From Amoebidium appalachense (taxonomy: Eukaryota > Ichthyosporea): a stretch of DNA of 64,000 nucleotides. The position numbers and the translations under genes were made by a program. Each line of letters begins with the position of its first letter. Position 1 is the stretch's first letter. Below the pieces are notes generated by a model that ran no database searches, had not been told where the DNA came from, and worked only from the letters and a program-made list of their open reading frames with translations. The stretch spans positions 6,262,001-6,326,000 of the forward strand of contig CAVNZM010000011.1 of NCBI GenBank assembly GCA_963693365.1, written 5' to 3'. This document shows positions 36,251-61,064 of the stretch, one piece after another.

Positions 36251-36812
36251 CCACGTACACAAACACACACGCACACACACACACTCTCTCCCTCTCTCCT
36301 TCCCTCCCTCCCTCCCTCGCTCCCCTCCCCCCCCCCCCCCCCCCCCCCCCCTCTCCCTCCCCCCCCCCCCCTCCCCCCCCCTCCCTCCCTCCCTCCCTCC
36401 CTCCCTCCCTCCCTCTCTCACACATGCACACTTTTCCCCACAGGCCCAAGACACAGCCCTCTCGACCGACGCTCAAGACATGTCCGGGTACAACTGGAGC
36501 CGTGACGTCATGGCTCCCTTTAAGATCGAAATCGACGAACGCGGATGCGTTAAAGACACCCCCCCACCCTCCCCAAAGCCCCACCACCACCACAAATCCC
36601 CCCACAAACACCCCCACGAACACGAACACGAATACGAACACGAACACATGGATCAGAGAGCGGAGGGGAGCGGACGGACGTTGGTGCGGGCGGAATCGGA
36701 GACCGACAAGTTGGAGGAATCGGACGATGTGATTGGTTCGGAGAGTTTGGCGGAAGATTTGAAAACGGAGAAGGAAGAAGGGTGCCAGGGGATGGCGTGT
36801 GTTGCAGTTTGA
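30963..36812 (+). CDS. Secreted ParB-like (ParBc_2-type) putative nuclease, 7 exons
   Basis: Exons: 30963-31224, 32556-32748, 33763-33874, 34259-34383, 35145-35218, 35571-35686, 36444-36812. All introns are GT-AG and phases agree, giving 416 aa. ATG at 30963 (AAAATGG) starts a clear signal peptide (residues 1-20, ending VFA). The mature part follows the order of the putative ParB-like nuclease family (Pfam ParBc_2): LRPEQARPTQVAIG (about 72-86), VVGPGGTFYITDNHH (117-131, putative active-site Asp128/His130/His131), IYLHDETGTA, DDPYRTLSEWV (202-212), GYIKC and LEFLWANFFR (242-251). The last exon adds a Pro/His-rich linker, HEHEHEYEHEH-type repeats and an acidic tail. Known members are mostly bacterial and the enzymatic activity is only putative. 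Neighbouring genes give no functional clue. Identification of the fold is strong; function is inferred. Confidence 0.9.
31325..31366 (+). repeat. SINE-like 3' fragment in ParB-like gene intron 1
   Basis: TAGTGTACTTCGTATTCTG and AATGCATTTTCAAACCCCC match the 3' end of the dispersed element, including its CATTC/TTCAAA-C(n) junction. It is sense to the host gene. The remainder of this intron (31226-32555) is C/T-rich with poly-C runs. Confidence 0.5.
32717..33202 (+). repeat. Degenerate tandem copies of an exon end and its donor
   Basis: The 3' end of exon 2 (AAGTTTAGCAACCCCATGCT at 32717) recurs inside the following intron near 32865, 33036 and 33174, with periods of about 148, 171 and 138. 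The copy near 33036 keeps the boundary ATGTGAGTGTTTCC, equivalent to the genuine donor ATGTGAGTATTTTCC at 32747. The copy near 32865 is nearly perfect on the exon side but has lost the donor. The last copy is strongly decayed. Confidence 0.85.
33590..33762 (+). repeat. (CA)n forming the splice acceptor of exon 3
   Basis: (CA)n at 33590-33662, a short interruption, then (AC)n ending in CAG at 33760-33762, the acceptor of exon 3. There is no separate polypyrimidine tract. Confidence 0.9.
34822..34898 (+). repeat. SINE-like 3' fragment in ParB-like gene intron 4
   Basis: GTGAATGTGTACTTTGCAATC and CAATACACTTTACCCC align with the 3' portion of the older sub-family and run into poly-C. Sense to the host gene. 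Confidence 0.55.
35941..36183 (+). repeat. tRNA-derived SINE-like element, copy 3 (5' truncated)
   Basis: This is nearly identical to copy 1 from the GGGTTGACC segment onward. It keeps both box A (TGTCTGAGTTGG) and box B (GGGTCGAAACTC) and ends in CATTCAAA followed by C-rich sequence and (AC)n. It lies in the last intron of the ParB-like gene, sense orientation. It has the long form of the 16-base indel. Confidence 0.75.
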
Positions 36813-37179
36813 AAACTGGGCGGGTATTGATGTTTCTTGAATTTTTTTCGGAAAGAAAAATTTGGAACATTTGGTGTGCATGTTTGACTTTTTTGTTCGT
36901 TGGTTTCTCGTTTTCTACCCCCAGTGGCCCAGGGGCTGGGAGAAGAAGGGGGGGGGGGGGGGGGGGGGGAATATATGTGTACAGGAGCAAACAGACTATC
37001 TATACTATGTGAATATGTGAAATATTGGAAAGGAATTCGTGGTTAGTTTCTTCTTCTCTTTTCCCCCCGCAAACTTTTAGTTCTTTGCAGCGGCATTCCT
37101 AGTGGCTTTTTTTTTTTTTGTGGTGGTGGTGGTGGTGGTGGTGGTGGTGGTGGGGGTGGGGGGGGGGGGGGGGGGGGGG

Positions 37180-37233
<54 letters not shown>

Positions 37234-37725
37234 TGAAGATTGGTTTGACAAAAAAGGGCGGAAGTTCAGGATTTCAGGGTTTCTAAAAGGCATCAATTGG
37301 TCGTGTGGTGCTGGATGGTGTGTATGTGTATATTTATTCTGATGCAGTCATTATGGAGATATATTCTTGGTTGGATATGTGCGGCCAAAATACGAGGAAA
37401 GCAGAAATTTGGAACACATGCGGAATATATGTACCTGATTGTAATTCACCTATGAATTTCCAATCCAATCCAAGACTTAGAATTCAAGTTTGCAACATTC
37501 CTGCTTTTTGGTTTGTTATTTATACAAATATGGCAAATGAATCACAAATTTGCAGCCAATATCCCAGAGACACGGCCATTTGCTGGATCAATGGTAAATA
37601 AATGGGACGAAAATTTCAATATTTATCTCTGAATTCTTGCGCTGTGCATGCTGAGCCTCGCACACAGTCGTGTCCTAGAAAACGTCAATCATGAACAGTA
37701 TGTATTGAATGGGCAATCGACGATG

Positions 37726-37772
<47 letters not shown>

Positions 37773-38677
37773 CGGGGATCCCCCCCCCCACCCCTCCCTG
37801 CCCTATCCCCTCCGCAGGCTCCCCTGGAGCTCTCGAGTCTTACACTCTCTGAGGGACGAGAAAATGCATGAAACCAAACTGGTGCGCCAGCAATATAAGG
37901 CTGTATACCTCAGGTGACTGAAGACTTCGGGTTTTCATGTTCTATTTTATTTGGAAAAATGCTTGGGTGTCGAAGCTATACCTGAATTATTTGTCACGCT
38001 GCAAGTGCAGTACAACGATTTCCAAGGAACCATGGTGTGTCGACATACTCTTTTTGAACAAGGATAGGGGTGTCTAATCAGTGCTTTTCTGTTGAACAAT
38101 CTATCACGAACATTTATTCTCTTGCAGGCAACGGTGAGTGTGCTCTAGTGACGATTATAATAGATAGTAAGCAAAAGTGCGTATGATCGATATCTATGAT
38201 ATTGCGATTGATGTATCCACTGCTAGTAGTTCACAAGGACAAAACTATATGACGCTTGCATAGTCACGCACACACACGTATGCACACACCCACCACACCC
38301 CACACACGCACGCACACACGCACACACGCATACACACATGAACAGGCACATAGGTGCACGCACGCACACACACACACAGACACACACTGTTGCACACACA
38401 CCTTTGTCTCCCCCCCCCCCCCCCCCCCCCCCTCCCCCCCCCCCCCCCCCCCCCCCCCCCCGGGAAAAAAAAATCTCCCCACGCACTAACATACAAATGC
38501 TTGCATACTTTGACACAGTAGAGAGTAGAGAAATCAAGATGGGTTGAAAAACGAAGTATGTGCACTGAATCGAGGGAAACACAATATTGTGTGTGTGTGC
38601 GTGCGTGTGCTGCGTGCGTGCGCGCACGTGTGTGTTGGTTGGGGGGCCCGGGGGGAGGGGGTGGGGGCGGGAGCAAT

Positions 38678-38733
<56 letters not shown>

Positions 38734-39048
38734 AAACACATTGTTTCTCGACTTTTCCGAGCTTCATATAGTGCAGTTGGTCCTTGGCGCCCTCCAGGCA
38801 GGACGTGTGTTTTACTCTCCAAGCAGTCAAACCCAGCTTTCATACAACATTCAATATGGTGGAAGTAAAACAACAGAAATTCTACATATTCCTGTGAGTG
38901 GATATGCATACAACTATTATTTCTGAGCCAGATTTTAGGCTACACTTGTGCAGGAATGCCTAATCGGGGCTCAAAACTATCGGATAGTTATGATGTAGGC
39001 CAAATTTTGTATAGCTAGTCCCGCCTATTGCAGGTGCAAGATGCAACG

Positions 39049-39146
<98 letters not shown>

Positions 39147-39352
39147 TGCGCGTGCGCATCTGTGCGTGCATGCTTGTGTGTGTGTCGTTATGCATGTGCA
39201 CGCAAGTGTTTATGCATGCGTGCGTGCCTGTTGAGTGTGTTCATGTTCCGTGCCTGTGGTGTGTGCATGTGTGTGTGTGTGTGCACACGTGTGTGTGCAT
39301 GTGTGGATGAGACTCAAAGAGAAGGTCTAAAACCCGACGATGGCCAGTGGTC
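36813..39352. other. Intergenic region with possible unassigned exons
   Basis: A poly-G block of almost 90 bases (37142-37230) follows a (TGG)n run. A plus-strand segment at 37819-37915 reads as an exon-like peptide (SSRVLHSLRDEKMHETKLVR) between a CGCAG acceptor-like site and a GTGACT donor. GCAACG at 38127-38132 is flanked by TTCTCTTGCAG and GTGAGTG. A plus-strand frame at 38756-38893 reads ELHIVQLVLGALQAGRVFYS and ends at GTGAGT. I could not join these into a gene. Poly-C (38410-38461), poly-G (38679-38731) and (GT)n (39051-39138) fill the rest. Confidence 0.4.
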
Positions 39353-51248
<11,896 letters not shown>

Positions 51249-53523
51249 CTTCGCTCCAGATGTCTCTAGCCTAGTGCGGCCAAAGTTCTTCAACTAAAGG
51301 AAAAGAGGGTTGCCTGAGTGTAACGTTTAAATTAGGAAAAAAATTCGATCGCTATACCCGACCTTATATATTTTACTGCTGTCCTAAAACAACCGTCAAG
51401 ACATGCAATCGTTCAAAACATGAACACTACAGTATATTTCAAAAGAGCTCGAACAGAGCTCAACACAGAAAGGTTTCCCCTTTATTAACCTTGTGAGTCA
51501 AGCGTCGATTGTGAACTACTACTTTGCGATGGTCGACAGAGAATTAAGCAAGCTTATCATCCATTAAGCCAACCACCGGCTCCTGCAAGGCATACACAAC
51601 TTGTCACCAACCTAATTAGCTAAAACCTGCAGAAACAAGCACAGCCCATGTTTATATACTCGTGCTTGTCGCGCCTCTGTCTCCAGTAATTTGTCTGTCT
51701 CACTTTGCTGCTGCTGCGGATCGGATTCGCCGCACACGTGTGATCAGTCACTGGATCAGTGGTGAGCCGGGGCGAGGTTTGATTGGCTCAATCTAGATTT
51801 ATTTGAATAGATCTCACGGATACAAACTGTTTCTGTCTCCGTGCACATACGCTCACATACGCACGCACACGTGTAGCTACGCGTGTACAGTGGATGCTCA
51901 TCATCGGGGCCACGCCCAGGCCCTCATACTGCAGTTGCTATCTCTAGTATTGCCATATATGCACTTGCACATGCAGGCATTGTTTTCGACATAGTCGTCG
52001 ACTGACGGCGCATCCCGGACTCCGAGGATCCTAGCTCCGGATCCGGATCCCAGACTGACTCAGGCTTGGTAAGTCAAATATTCTGACAAAATTTTTGCCA
52101 CAGGATCCTCATCATGGGTGTACGGGCATTCGATAACCGGTTAACACAGGGCGTTCCCCCGCTTGGAGCGAGTAGATACCATTCAAGATTTCGACGGAAC
52201 CACTGATCATGACGGAACCAACGTTGTGAACCGTTCGGAGCGAGAAAAACCGTTGCCAAGTTGTGACAGTGACTGATCATGACACACACACTGACACACA
52301 TACTTCCCCACCTGGGAGGCGCTCGCAATCGTGGATGTATGTACCCGGGGGCCGGTCGTGATACGGTACAGTAGCGGTCGTGACCGGTATGATACCTCCG
52401 CAGTGCAACCCACGTGTGACGGCTCCAAGCGGCCTAGTATCTAGGAGGCCTTGGACTGCTCACGTGCAGAGCTAGCCACTCGCGCACGTGCACTGCTGTA
52501 CGTACGACCCTCCCTTACCTACCCCCCCCCCCCTCCCTCCCTCCCTGCCCCCAGCCCGGCTATTAATTCCCTAATATTTAGGTTTATACACAACATGTAC
52601 ATGCGCGACGCGTAGCCTCAGTAGAATGTCATGATCATACACAAAGTAGGCCGTCACGTGAGGCTGGGCCCCAGATCTAGACAGTGTCCATAGCAATAAA
52701 AAGTGTGTAAACCCCAATACACAAAGCATACATACAATGTCACCATACATCCGCGTGTTAACAAAGTTGCTGCACCGTACACGTGCCTTAAGGCGACACA
52801 CAAACACACACAATCATAACACACTGCATGCACGCAATCACAATTATGCTGTCCTCCGCATTTCTTTTCCGGATTTTCGGTAGCTGTTCAAGTACTGTAG
52901 TGGCCAACCAGCAGCCAGTAGGAAATTAACCGTTGTTTATTTATAAATATGAATAATGATTGGTACTTACAAAAGTGATAAAAGATAACATCTTAAACAA
53001 AGATATCAATGAGATGTAATAAAAATTGCAGCTTGCGTCAAAAACATCGGGCTGGCACATCGGCCGCAAAAACCGTTCCAGTCACCCAATCGCCGAGCCT
53101 GTTCATAATATGAATTACATGCGTAATTCTCAAAATTCTATAGGAAAAGTTCCGTCCAAAACAAACCTGAAATGAGGTTTATCCACATGGATTATTCTTC
53201 CAACAAATCTATACACAGACTTTTTCCCGCTGCTGAAAAGCCGCAAACTCTCATGTAATGTCTTCGTAGTGGGATTAAATAGACACAGCAACTACATACT
53301 GAAGCTGTCCGGGCTATAAAAGGTATCATGTTAAAAATATTAATATTACTATATGTGGAAATATTTGATTGAGATGCTGTATAAAATATCTGTCCAACAT
53401 TCGCAAAAACAATCATTATATTATATACTTCCTATTCTATTCCACAATCATTTTGCGAAAAAACATACAATTCAATTAACACCAACCATGCCAACCCACC
53501 ACGACCATCAACCCCATATAAGG
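51249..53523. other. Intergenic region between WDR74 and PPP1R3-like gene
   Basis: Low in simple repeats apart from a C-run near 52520. It should hold the WDR74 promoter, since both flanking genes are on the minus strand. I see no coding sequence. A degenerate duplication of GATCATGAC/GGAACCA and GGAGCGAG blocks is visible at 52160-52280. Confidence 0.5.
52652..52705 (+). repeat. Dispersed ~50-bp repeat, copy B
   Basis: Matches 3814-3861: CGTCACGTGAGGCTGGGCCC followed, after a small insertion, by GTGTCCATAGCAATAAAAAGTG. Confidence 0.6.
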
Positions 53524-55242
53524 CTACTTGCACCCATAGATGATTGGCCGCAACCATATCGAAGTTTCACACGGGGAGCCCACCGGGGATACGCTCTCCC
53601 TTGTCACCGACGGAGAAAAATTGAGGAGGCTGGAGCGAGGAGAGGAGGGCGAAGAACACAGAGAGCGGATGTCCGACATTTCAATTCCGGAGAGCATGTT
53701 GCGGGGAGACAGGTTGGGGGAGCTGCTTGGACTTGAGGACCGCGCTCTGGAAAAAAAAAAATTAAAAAAATGGATAGTTAGTAACTTATAGACTTGAAAG
53801 GTACAACGAATCATGTGGCACAATTTACTAATTACTAAACCATTGAAATCCCATTATCAACCATGAACTTGCGCCAACAAGCACTACGAGAGATTTTTTT
53901 TTTTTTTTTTTTTGGGCAGAAGCTGGCCGTCACGTTAACCCTAACACCCTAAATGCGCTGCCCTAATATCAATAAATCAGACTTTGGTATGCTTTTTTTG
54001 TAAGTGTATCTATCAATAGTACGATGTATTATATAGAGCACACACCTTTGCACGAGATAGTCGACACTCATAGCAGCACTGCGTGCCGGGATCCTCACAG
54101 GTGCCGAAGACGCCTGCTGCGCCCCAACAACACCCACTTTCGCCGCCAGCTCAGGCGCCTTGCAAATAATCTCCATTTCACAATCGAAATTGGCGCCGTA
54201 GTTATTATCCCAATAGAACTTCCCATTCACCTCGTAGCCAATGGCAAAGCTCAACCGCTCGCCGCACTCCATCCCGCACGGAAGACGGATGGCAAACTGG
54301 AAGAGATCGCGGCCAGATTCGCGGTTCTGCCCGGGCATCAACGGAAGGAATCTCGCTTCCGCATCCGCGAAAGATCGCCAGCAGTCGAGCGTGTAGCGTG
54401 CGAAAACGCGCTTGTGGAACGCAATGTTAGCGACGGACACGGTTCCTTGTAGTTGCGAAGTCCACGGCTCGAACGTGCAGTGTACCAGCTCCACCACTCT
54501 GCTGCAGCGGTTTGGCGTAAACAGGAACCTGGAAACAAGGAGAAGGAAGGGTTAGTGTAATGTAGAATGACGTGAAAAAAGGCAAACCACCAGTACGAAA
54601 TTTTTTGTGTTGACGTTCCGGCATGGCTAACAAACCAGGAGGTAGGAAAACAAGAACGCGCGGAGCAGCCTTTGAAAACTCGTATGCTAATTCGCATGCA
54701 AGGAATATGCAATGGCAACATTCGCGTGCATGGACAACCTTATCAATGCACTTGTCGGCTTGCTTGCATGGGGCATTTGCCAGAAAAGATAATACATACT
54801 TCAAGTGTCTCTGAGGGAGCGCCGTTCTCTGCAGCTGAGACATCACCCTCGTCACGTTTTCCTGCACGTTCGATGTTCCTCTTCCGGTATACAACGGCTG
54901 TTTCTGTTCTGTGCATCCTGCTGTTCTCCTAAACCCGCGCTGGAAAGCCGCTAATTGAAAGGCATTGTCGCATGCTTTGTTTTCTTGACAGGAGGACAAC
55001 GGGAGTGGCTCTGAGAAATCTTCCGAACAATCATAGTGGAAAGAGCGAAGAACGGAAGAGGAGCTACAATTGGATGCAGGCTCAGTTGACTTGAACTCGC
55101 GGAATGTTGCCAATGCCAAACCGGGTTTCTCATCTGCGAATGAGACACGGCGAGAGCGCACCAGCTGCTTGTTTTTCTGCTTGCAGGCCATGATTGATAC
55201 AAAGTTGCTGCACGACCGCTCCGATGGACACGGCTGCCTCAT
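53524..55242 (-). CDS. PPP1R3: PP1 glycogen-targeting regulatory subunit (PPP1R3-like, CBM21)
   Basis: This would direct protein phosphatase 1 to glycogen to activate glycogen synthase and inactivate phosphorylase. Exons on the minus strand: 55242-54800, 54528-54046, 53746-53524. GT-AG, phases agree, 382 aa. The first in-frame ATG (55242) is used; a second Met is at residue 18. The PP1-docking motif RVSF is at residues 32-35 in SRRVSFADEKPGLALA, as in PPP1R3 proteins. A CBM21 domain spans about 155-265, with GTVSVANIAFHKRVFARYTL, CWRSF, the Asp-Leu-Phe-Gln-Phe strand and the hallmark YWDNNYGANF (253-262). The C-terminal exon is Ser-Pro-rich (SSSPSSSPNLSPR), probably a phosphorylated tail. Introns are only 271 and 299 nt and almost free of microsatellites, unlike neighbouring genes. 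Exact paralogue undetermined. Confidence 0.93.
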
Positions 55243-58200
55243 TTCTTGTTCCTTGTGTGAAATTGGGGAATGGCTGTGTGGCAATGGTTGAATGTCTTTA
55301 GAGAGTTGGATGTTTGATATGGCAGACGTTAAGAGAAGAGATGAATTTAATAACGTAGATATTATAAAAGGACTAATGCTAGAACTGTTCTTTTAGGCGT
55401 TGTTCCTAATCTGACTTGTGTACGATGTAATGTGAAGGAAGAGATTTTATTTTGCTTGGAGCTCAACCTGTTCTAGGCAACAGTGGCCGTTCGTGTCCAG
55501 TAGACAATGGCCTAGTGTAGAGTGTTACGTGGACTGACGTATAGAACAGGAAAGTGGAGACAGCCCTTTGATCACAGAGTAACGGCAAAAATCGTGGGCG
55601 GAAACATAGTTTTCTCTTTGTTGAAAAACAATGAATAAACCCTTCTCTTCCTTGGTGAACTTCGCACGAATGAGTGACCGTGCAGAAAGCTGGAGCACTG
55701 AGGAGCCGGCCCACTCCAGGAGCCCGCCCAAATACCGCCTATCTACTTGCATGACATTCTACGAATCACATGCATGCACTCCATGGTTACAATCGTGAAT
55801 GTTTGCACGCACATTCCTGAGGGTAAAAAAGCTCCTGGCCCAGGACAGCCGGGTTGCGTGGGCGTCGGGCCGGTAAATGGTCTGCTCTGAAGCTAGATTT
55901 ATATCATAACCTATTTATTTTTCTAATAGCACTTATTGACACAATTATGTTGAAGTAGATATTTATTGTGAATTACCTTGCTCGTTTACATACTCCACAA
56001 AGTCACCCCGACTATCAGTATCTATGTGAGGGATGCTAATCTACTCATTCTGATGATGTTTGAAATCGAACAAACATGATTCGTTAGGGAAAGTGTTGTT
56101 TACAAAGGTTAAGTAGGAAGAAGGCATATTCACACTAATAAAAAATGGTACCACATTTGGATGATGACACGTATAGGGGCAGAGTCCGACGACAACATGT
56201 AAACGACGAAGATCACATCATGATCAGTAATCATCACATTATTATTGGCGTCTCGAAGAGCCGTGCATAAGATGAATCAGCAGCTGCAACACGGCGTTGA
56301 ACAAGCGTGATCCTTTTTCAAGCTACCCATAGTGTTATTAATATGTAAGCCTTGCTCATATGCTTTATATTTTGAAACTTCCGATTAATATTTGTTTTTC
56401 TGGTTACTTTGCTAAAAGAATTGGGGTTGAGCTAACTACGGTAATCACATCCAAGGCCCCCCCGGCCCGGGCGGCGGGCTAACCCGGCGACTATCTATCC
56501 TCTGGAATGAACGAGAACCAATCGCCCATCTCAGCTATTGTTTAGCCAATCAGGTCTAGCCGACACACACAAGATGGACAATCAACCCTCGCCATTGGAT
56601 AAAAGTTAACCAACCAACAATCTGGCTCAGTCGGGTGGATTGCCGGTCGGCCCACACATTCAATAGGCTACGCCAGGAATGAAAAAAAATTCGAAATTTG
56701 GATAGTGTGTTTTCAACATATCTCTTATTTTCCAAGTACAAATATGAATTTGTGTCACTTCAGAGCATTTTCCTTTGAGGCGTTCACAGGACACCATGCA
56801 CCCCATTCACACCTGGCGATCATAAAACAGCCAAGTTGGACAGTTTCAGCTTAACGCTTTCCTCTTAGGTCTGCACACATTCACAATATCGTCTACGACA
56901 CGGTGGAAAAACCGGAAATGTTTCCATCAGTTAATTTATGCCTAGGATGTTGGCTTCTAGATCTTAAGCTTAAGGGCCTGAATATCATGACTGAAGAGGT
57001 CCTCATCATTCTCTTGGGTACTCAAGGAGAACCGAATGTACTTGCACTCCTTTTGTGCCCGCGTTGAGCATTTTGTCTGACCAGCATACCTAATGTGTGG
57101 AAATGTCAGATAACAACCTTTCCCAACAATAGCCTTGCGCAAGGTAGCACATCGATCAGCGGCGATGTATGTAGGTTGTACATGTATATCTAGATCTATG
57201 ACATATGGCATCCGGCCTCGGCCGCGTTCAGTAATCCATCCATTTGATCCATATATACTCAAACATGCACGCGTACGAGTCCACCGAAAGGTTCAACATG
57301 GGGACGCATCAATAGTTAAAGGATAATAGTACAAGATGGGGGCCCGGCCTACACACATTACCCATTCCACTACAGTAGTATACGTCCCCTAATTATAATT
57401 ATTCCCGGGGGTTTACGCTGTTTACTCGAGGCAAAGAGAAACCAGTCTCAGGTATGGGGGGGGTTTTGCTCGGAATATCCCCTCAGCGGTATATCATGAT
57501 CACGTACATAGATGTCGGGTGATGACTATATATCAGGGTTTACTTTCTCTACGAGACACCATAAAGACTACAAAGAGAAATCAATTAGTTGGTGTTCCCC
57601 GATTTTTTTTTGTTTGTTTATTTTTTATTTTTTTATTTTTTATTCCCCGCTATTCCCCCAGTCGTAGATAATGGCTATGCTAACTCACTATGGGGCCCCG
57701 GGAAGATTTGAGCTAGGGAGACTCGTACGACTGCGTCACCGAAGGTATATTTACAGTAGATCGATCACATGCACATGTATTATTGAAACGACAACCGCTG
57801 ACTACATCATGTGTTTCTTCGTTTTCCTTTAATAAATCTATAAAAAAAACCTATGTTTTTCTTTTATAGAAACACGTTGATACATCTGAAAGCTGTTGCC
57901 ATTGACGCCACACAGTGTTCTTACTTCTGACACTTCGAATATTCTTCGCCCTTCGGTGTTCGGCTTCGGATCATGAATTTGATGGCATGTGCATTGTGCA
58001 CCGCAAAAATTATATATAGATGGCACAGGTTGCGAGATCTCCGTTTTTAGAACTGGGCGGCGTCGGAGCTACTCGATACACGGCGTAGAATAACTGTGAT
58101 AACAGCATTATATGTTATTAATATGCTAGGTAATATATTTATATTTTTGTTTCCATGATCAATTTATCATCGGCATATATACACACTATAGTTCAGGGCA

Positions 58201-58975
58201 CCTGCCAAGGCACCCCACGCACTGGCCGTGTGGGGCAGTTCACACGACGGATAAAAGCTACGGATTCTGCTAACGCACTCGTAATTTGATTGGTTAGGTG
58301 AACGCTTTGGAATGCGGAGCAACCACACTGTAACAGGGTGTGAAATTGGCCTGTTTGAGACGAGCCTCAATGAGTCAGGACGAACATTGCACATGAGTAG
58401 TAAATTAGAGTTATTTCAAAAGTTTAAAACGCCATATGCCATGATGAACCCAGCGTGGCCTCATCGTGTGATGTTTTTTGTTTTTAACTTCAATCTAGCT
58501 AGGTGCCAGCTACCGTCCTGTGGAGCGTCACACGGCGATCGCGCGCGAGTAAATTTGCAGTGGTGATGTGCCACGTGTACACTCAGTACGGCACAATCAG
58601 TGCACCTGAATCAGCTTGACTCAAATGGACACGTCTGTGACGATCTTTGTTTTCAAGTTTTATTTGTCTTTACTTGAATCTCACGAACTCCGGATCCTGA
58701 GCTTGGAACTTCATTTCTCGAAAAGTGGACTCAGCATTTTTTGGCCATACGTATTTATACATACGTCACACGTTCAGTGACTTTGACGCGCGTAACGTTG
58801 CACGGCGGGCCGCGGCACTGCAGGCGGCATGATCATCATGACTGGGCCGGGAAGCCTTGAAATTCATCGATGTGCACGTGGCTCGCTGTGACTCTGGCAC
58901 GTACTGACGGTGCCTGCAGGGCTGCTTTGAACTTCACGTTCGCCTCACACCCAATTTTTCCTTACCCTCTCGCGA
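55243..58975. other. Gene-poor intergenic region
   Basis: Ordinary AT-rich unique sequence without long simple repeats. Short open frames occur on the minus strand (56957-57262, 101 codons; 57838-58026), but with no recognisable domain and no splice partners I can defend. CCAAT-like motifs are present near 56517 and 56548. Confidence 0.5.
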
Positions 58976-59070
58976 CCGCGTGCATGCTTTCTCTCGCCGC
59001 GGCTCTACGGTCCCGAGAGTCCAGTGTTCGCTGTGTGTGTAAGGAAAAATACGAGTCACCTCAGTAGGTG
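58976..59070 (+). repeat. Dispersed 95-bp repeat, copy B
   Basis: Same length and orientation as 3361-3455 with about three mismatches. See copy A for the core sequence. Confidence 0.8.
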
Positions 59071-59189
59071 GTCACAGGCTGTGACTCGGGCCGGATCTAA
59101 TCTCTGATGGCACTGAGTCACCGTGCTGGCACTGTTTTTCATTTGCATTTTTGGAGGTTTTTGCACACATAGTATATGCCATCACTGTG

Positions 59190-60390
<1,201 letters not shown>

Positions 60391-60425
60391 GGGCCCAACC
60401 ATCGAGTCGGCTGAGTCACTTGCTC

Positions 60426-60900
60426 CGAGCAGAATCATTCTGCAAAAAACAGAATTTTTCTGTAAAAAGCAGATGATTCTGTTAAAAGCAGAATTATTCA
60501 GAGATTCCGAGATTCCGAGATTCCGAGATTATTCCGCAAAAGCAGAATCAATCTGAAACAGAATCAATCTGCTAAAAGCGAGTCAATCTGCTTTTAGCAG
60601 AATAATTCCGCTTAGTAAACGCATAATTATTCTGCTGTTGAAAGCCGAATTATTCTGCTTTTTGCGGGATAATTCTGCTAAAAGCAGAATAATTCTGCTA
60701 AACGCAGAGTGCCACTGCTTTTGCGGAACCTCAAGAATCTGCTAATGTAAGGAATAACTCTCTGCTAACTTGAAAGCAGTGCGATTCTGCTTTTCCTCGG
60801 CGTTATTCTGCTTTCTACAGAATAATTCTGCTTTTTGCTGAATAATTCCGCTTTTGCAGGATATTTCTGCTTTTTGGCAAGTTGACTCTGCTGATGTGGT
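60426..60900. repeat. Array of imperfect palindromic AGCAGAAT-ATTCTGCT motifs
   Basis: Over about 475 bases, the half-sites GCAGAAT and ATTCTGC recur some two dozen times. They often pair as the palindrome AGCAGAATAATTCTGCT, or as CAGAAT/ATTCTG separated by AAAA or TTTT linkers. A triple GAGATTCCGA repeat sits at about 60502-60531. Spacing is irregular (about 15-30 bases), so it is not a simple tandem repeat. No ORF of interest. Confidence 0.85.
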
Positions 60901-61021
60901 TGGGGCCTGAGAGAGAAGTCTAGACGTGGAGAGAGAGACTGCCTTCATGAAAGAGTCTCAGAGACGGAGACGGAGACACAGACTAGAGAAACTTTGAGAG
61001 TTACCAAAGTCTTAGAGCTGC

Positions 61022-61064
61022 GAATGATCACGGCCCTCTGAAAAAGAGGGCCGTGGAATGATCA
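61022..61064. repeat. Perfect 11-bp stem hairpin
   Basis: CACGGCCCTCT and AGAGGGCCGTG are separated by the 5-base loop GAAAA. ATGATCA-type sequence flanks both arms. It could form a stable hairpin in RNA, but no flanking gene is apparent. Confidence 0.7.
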
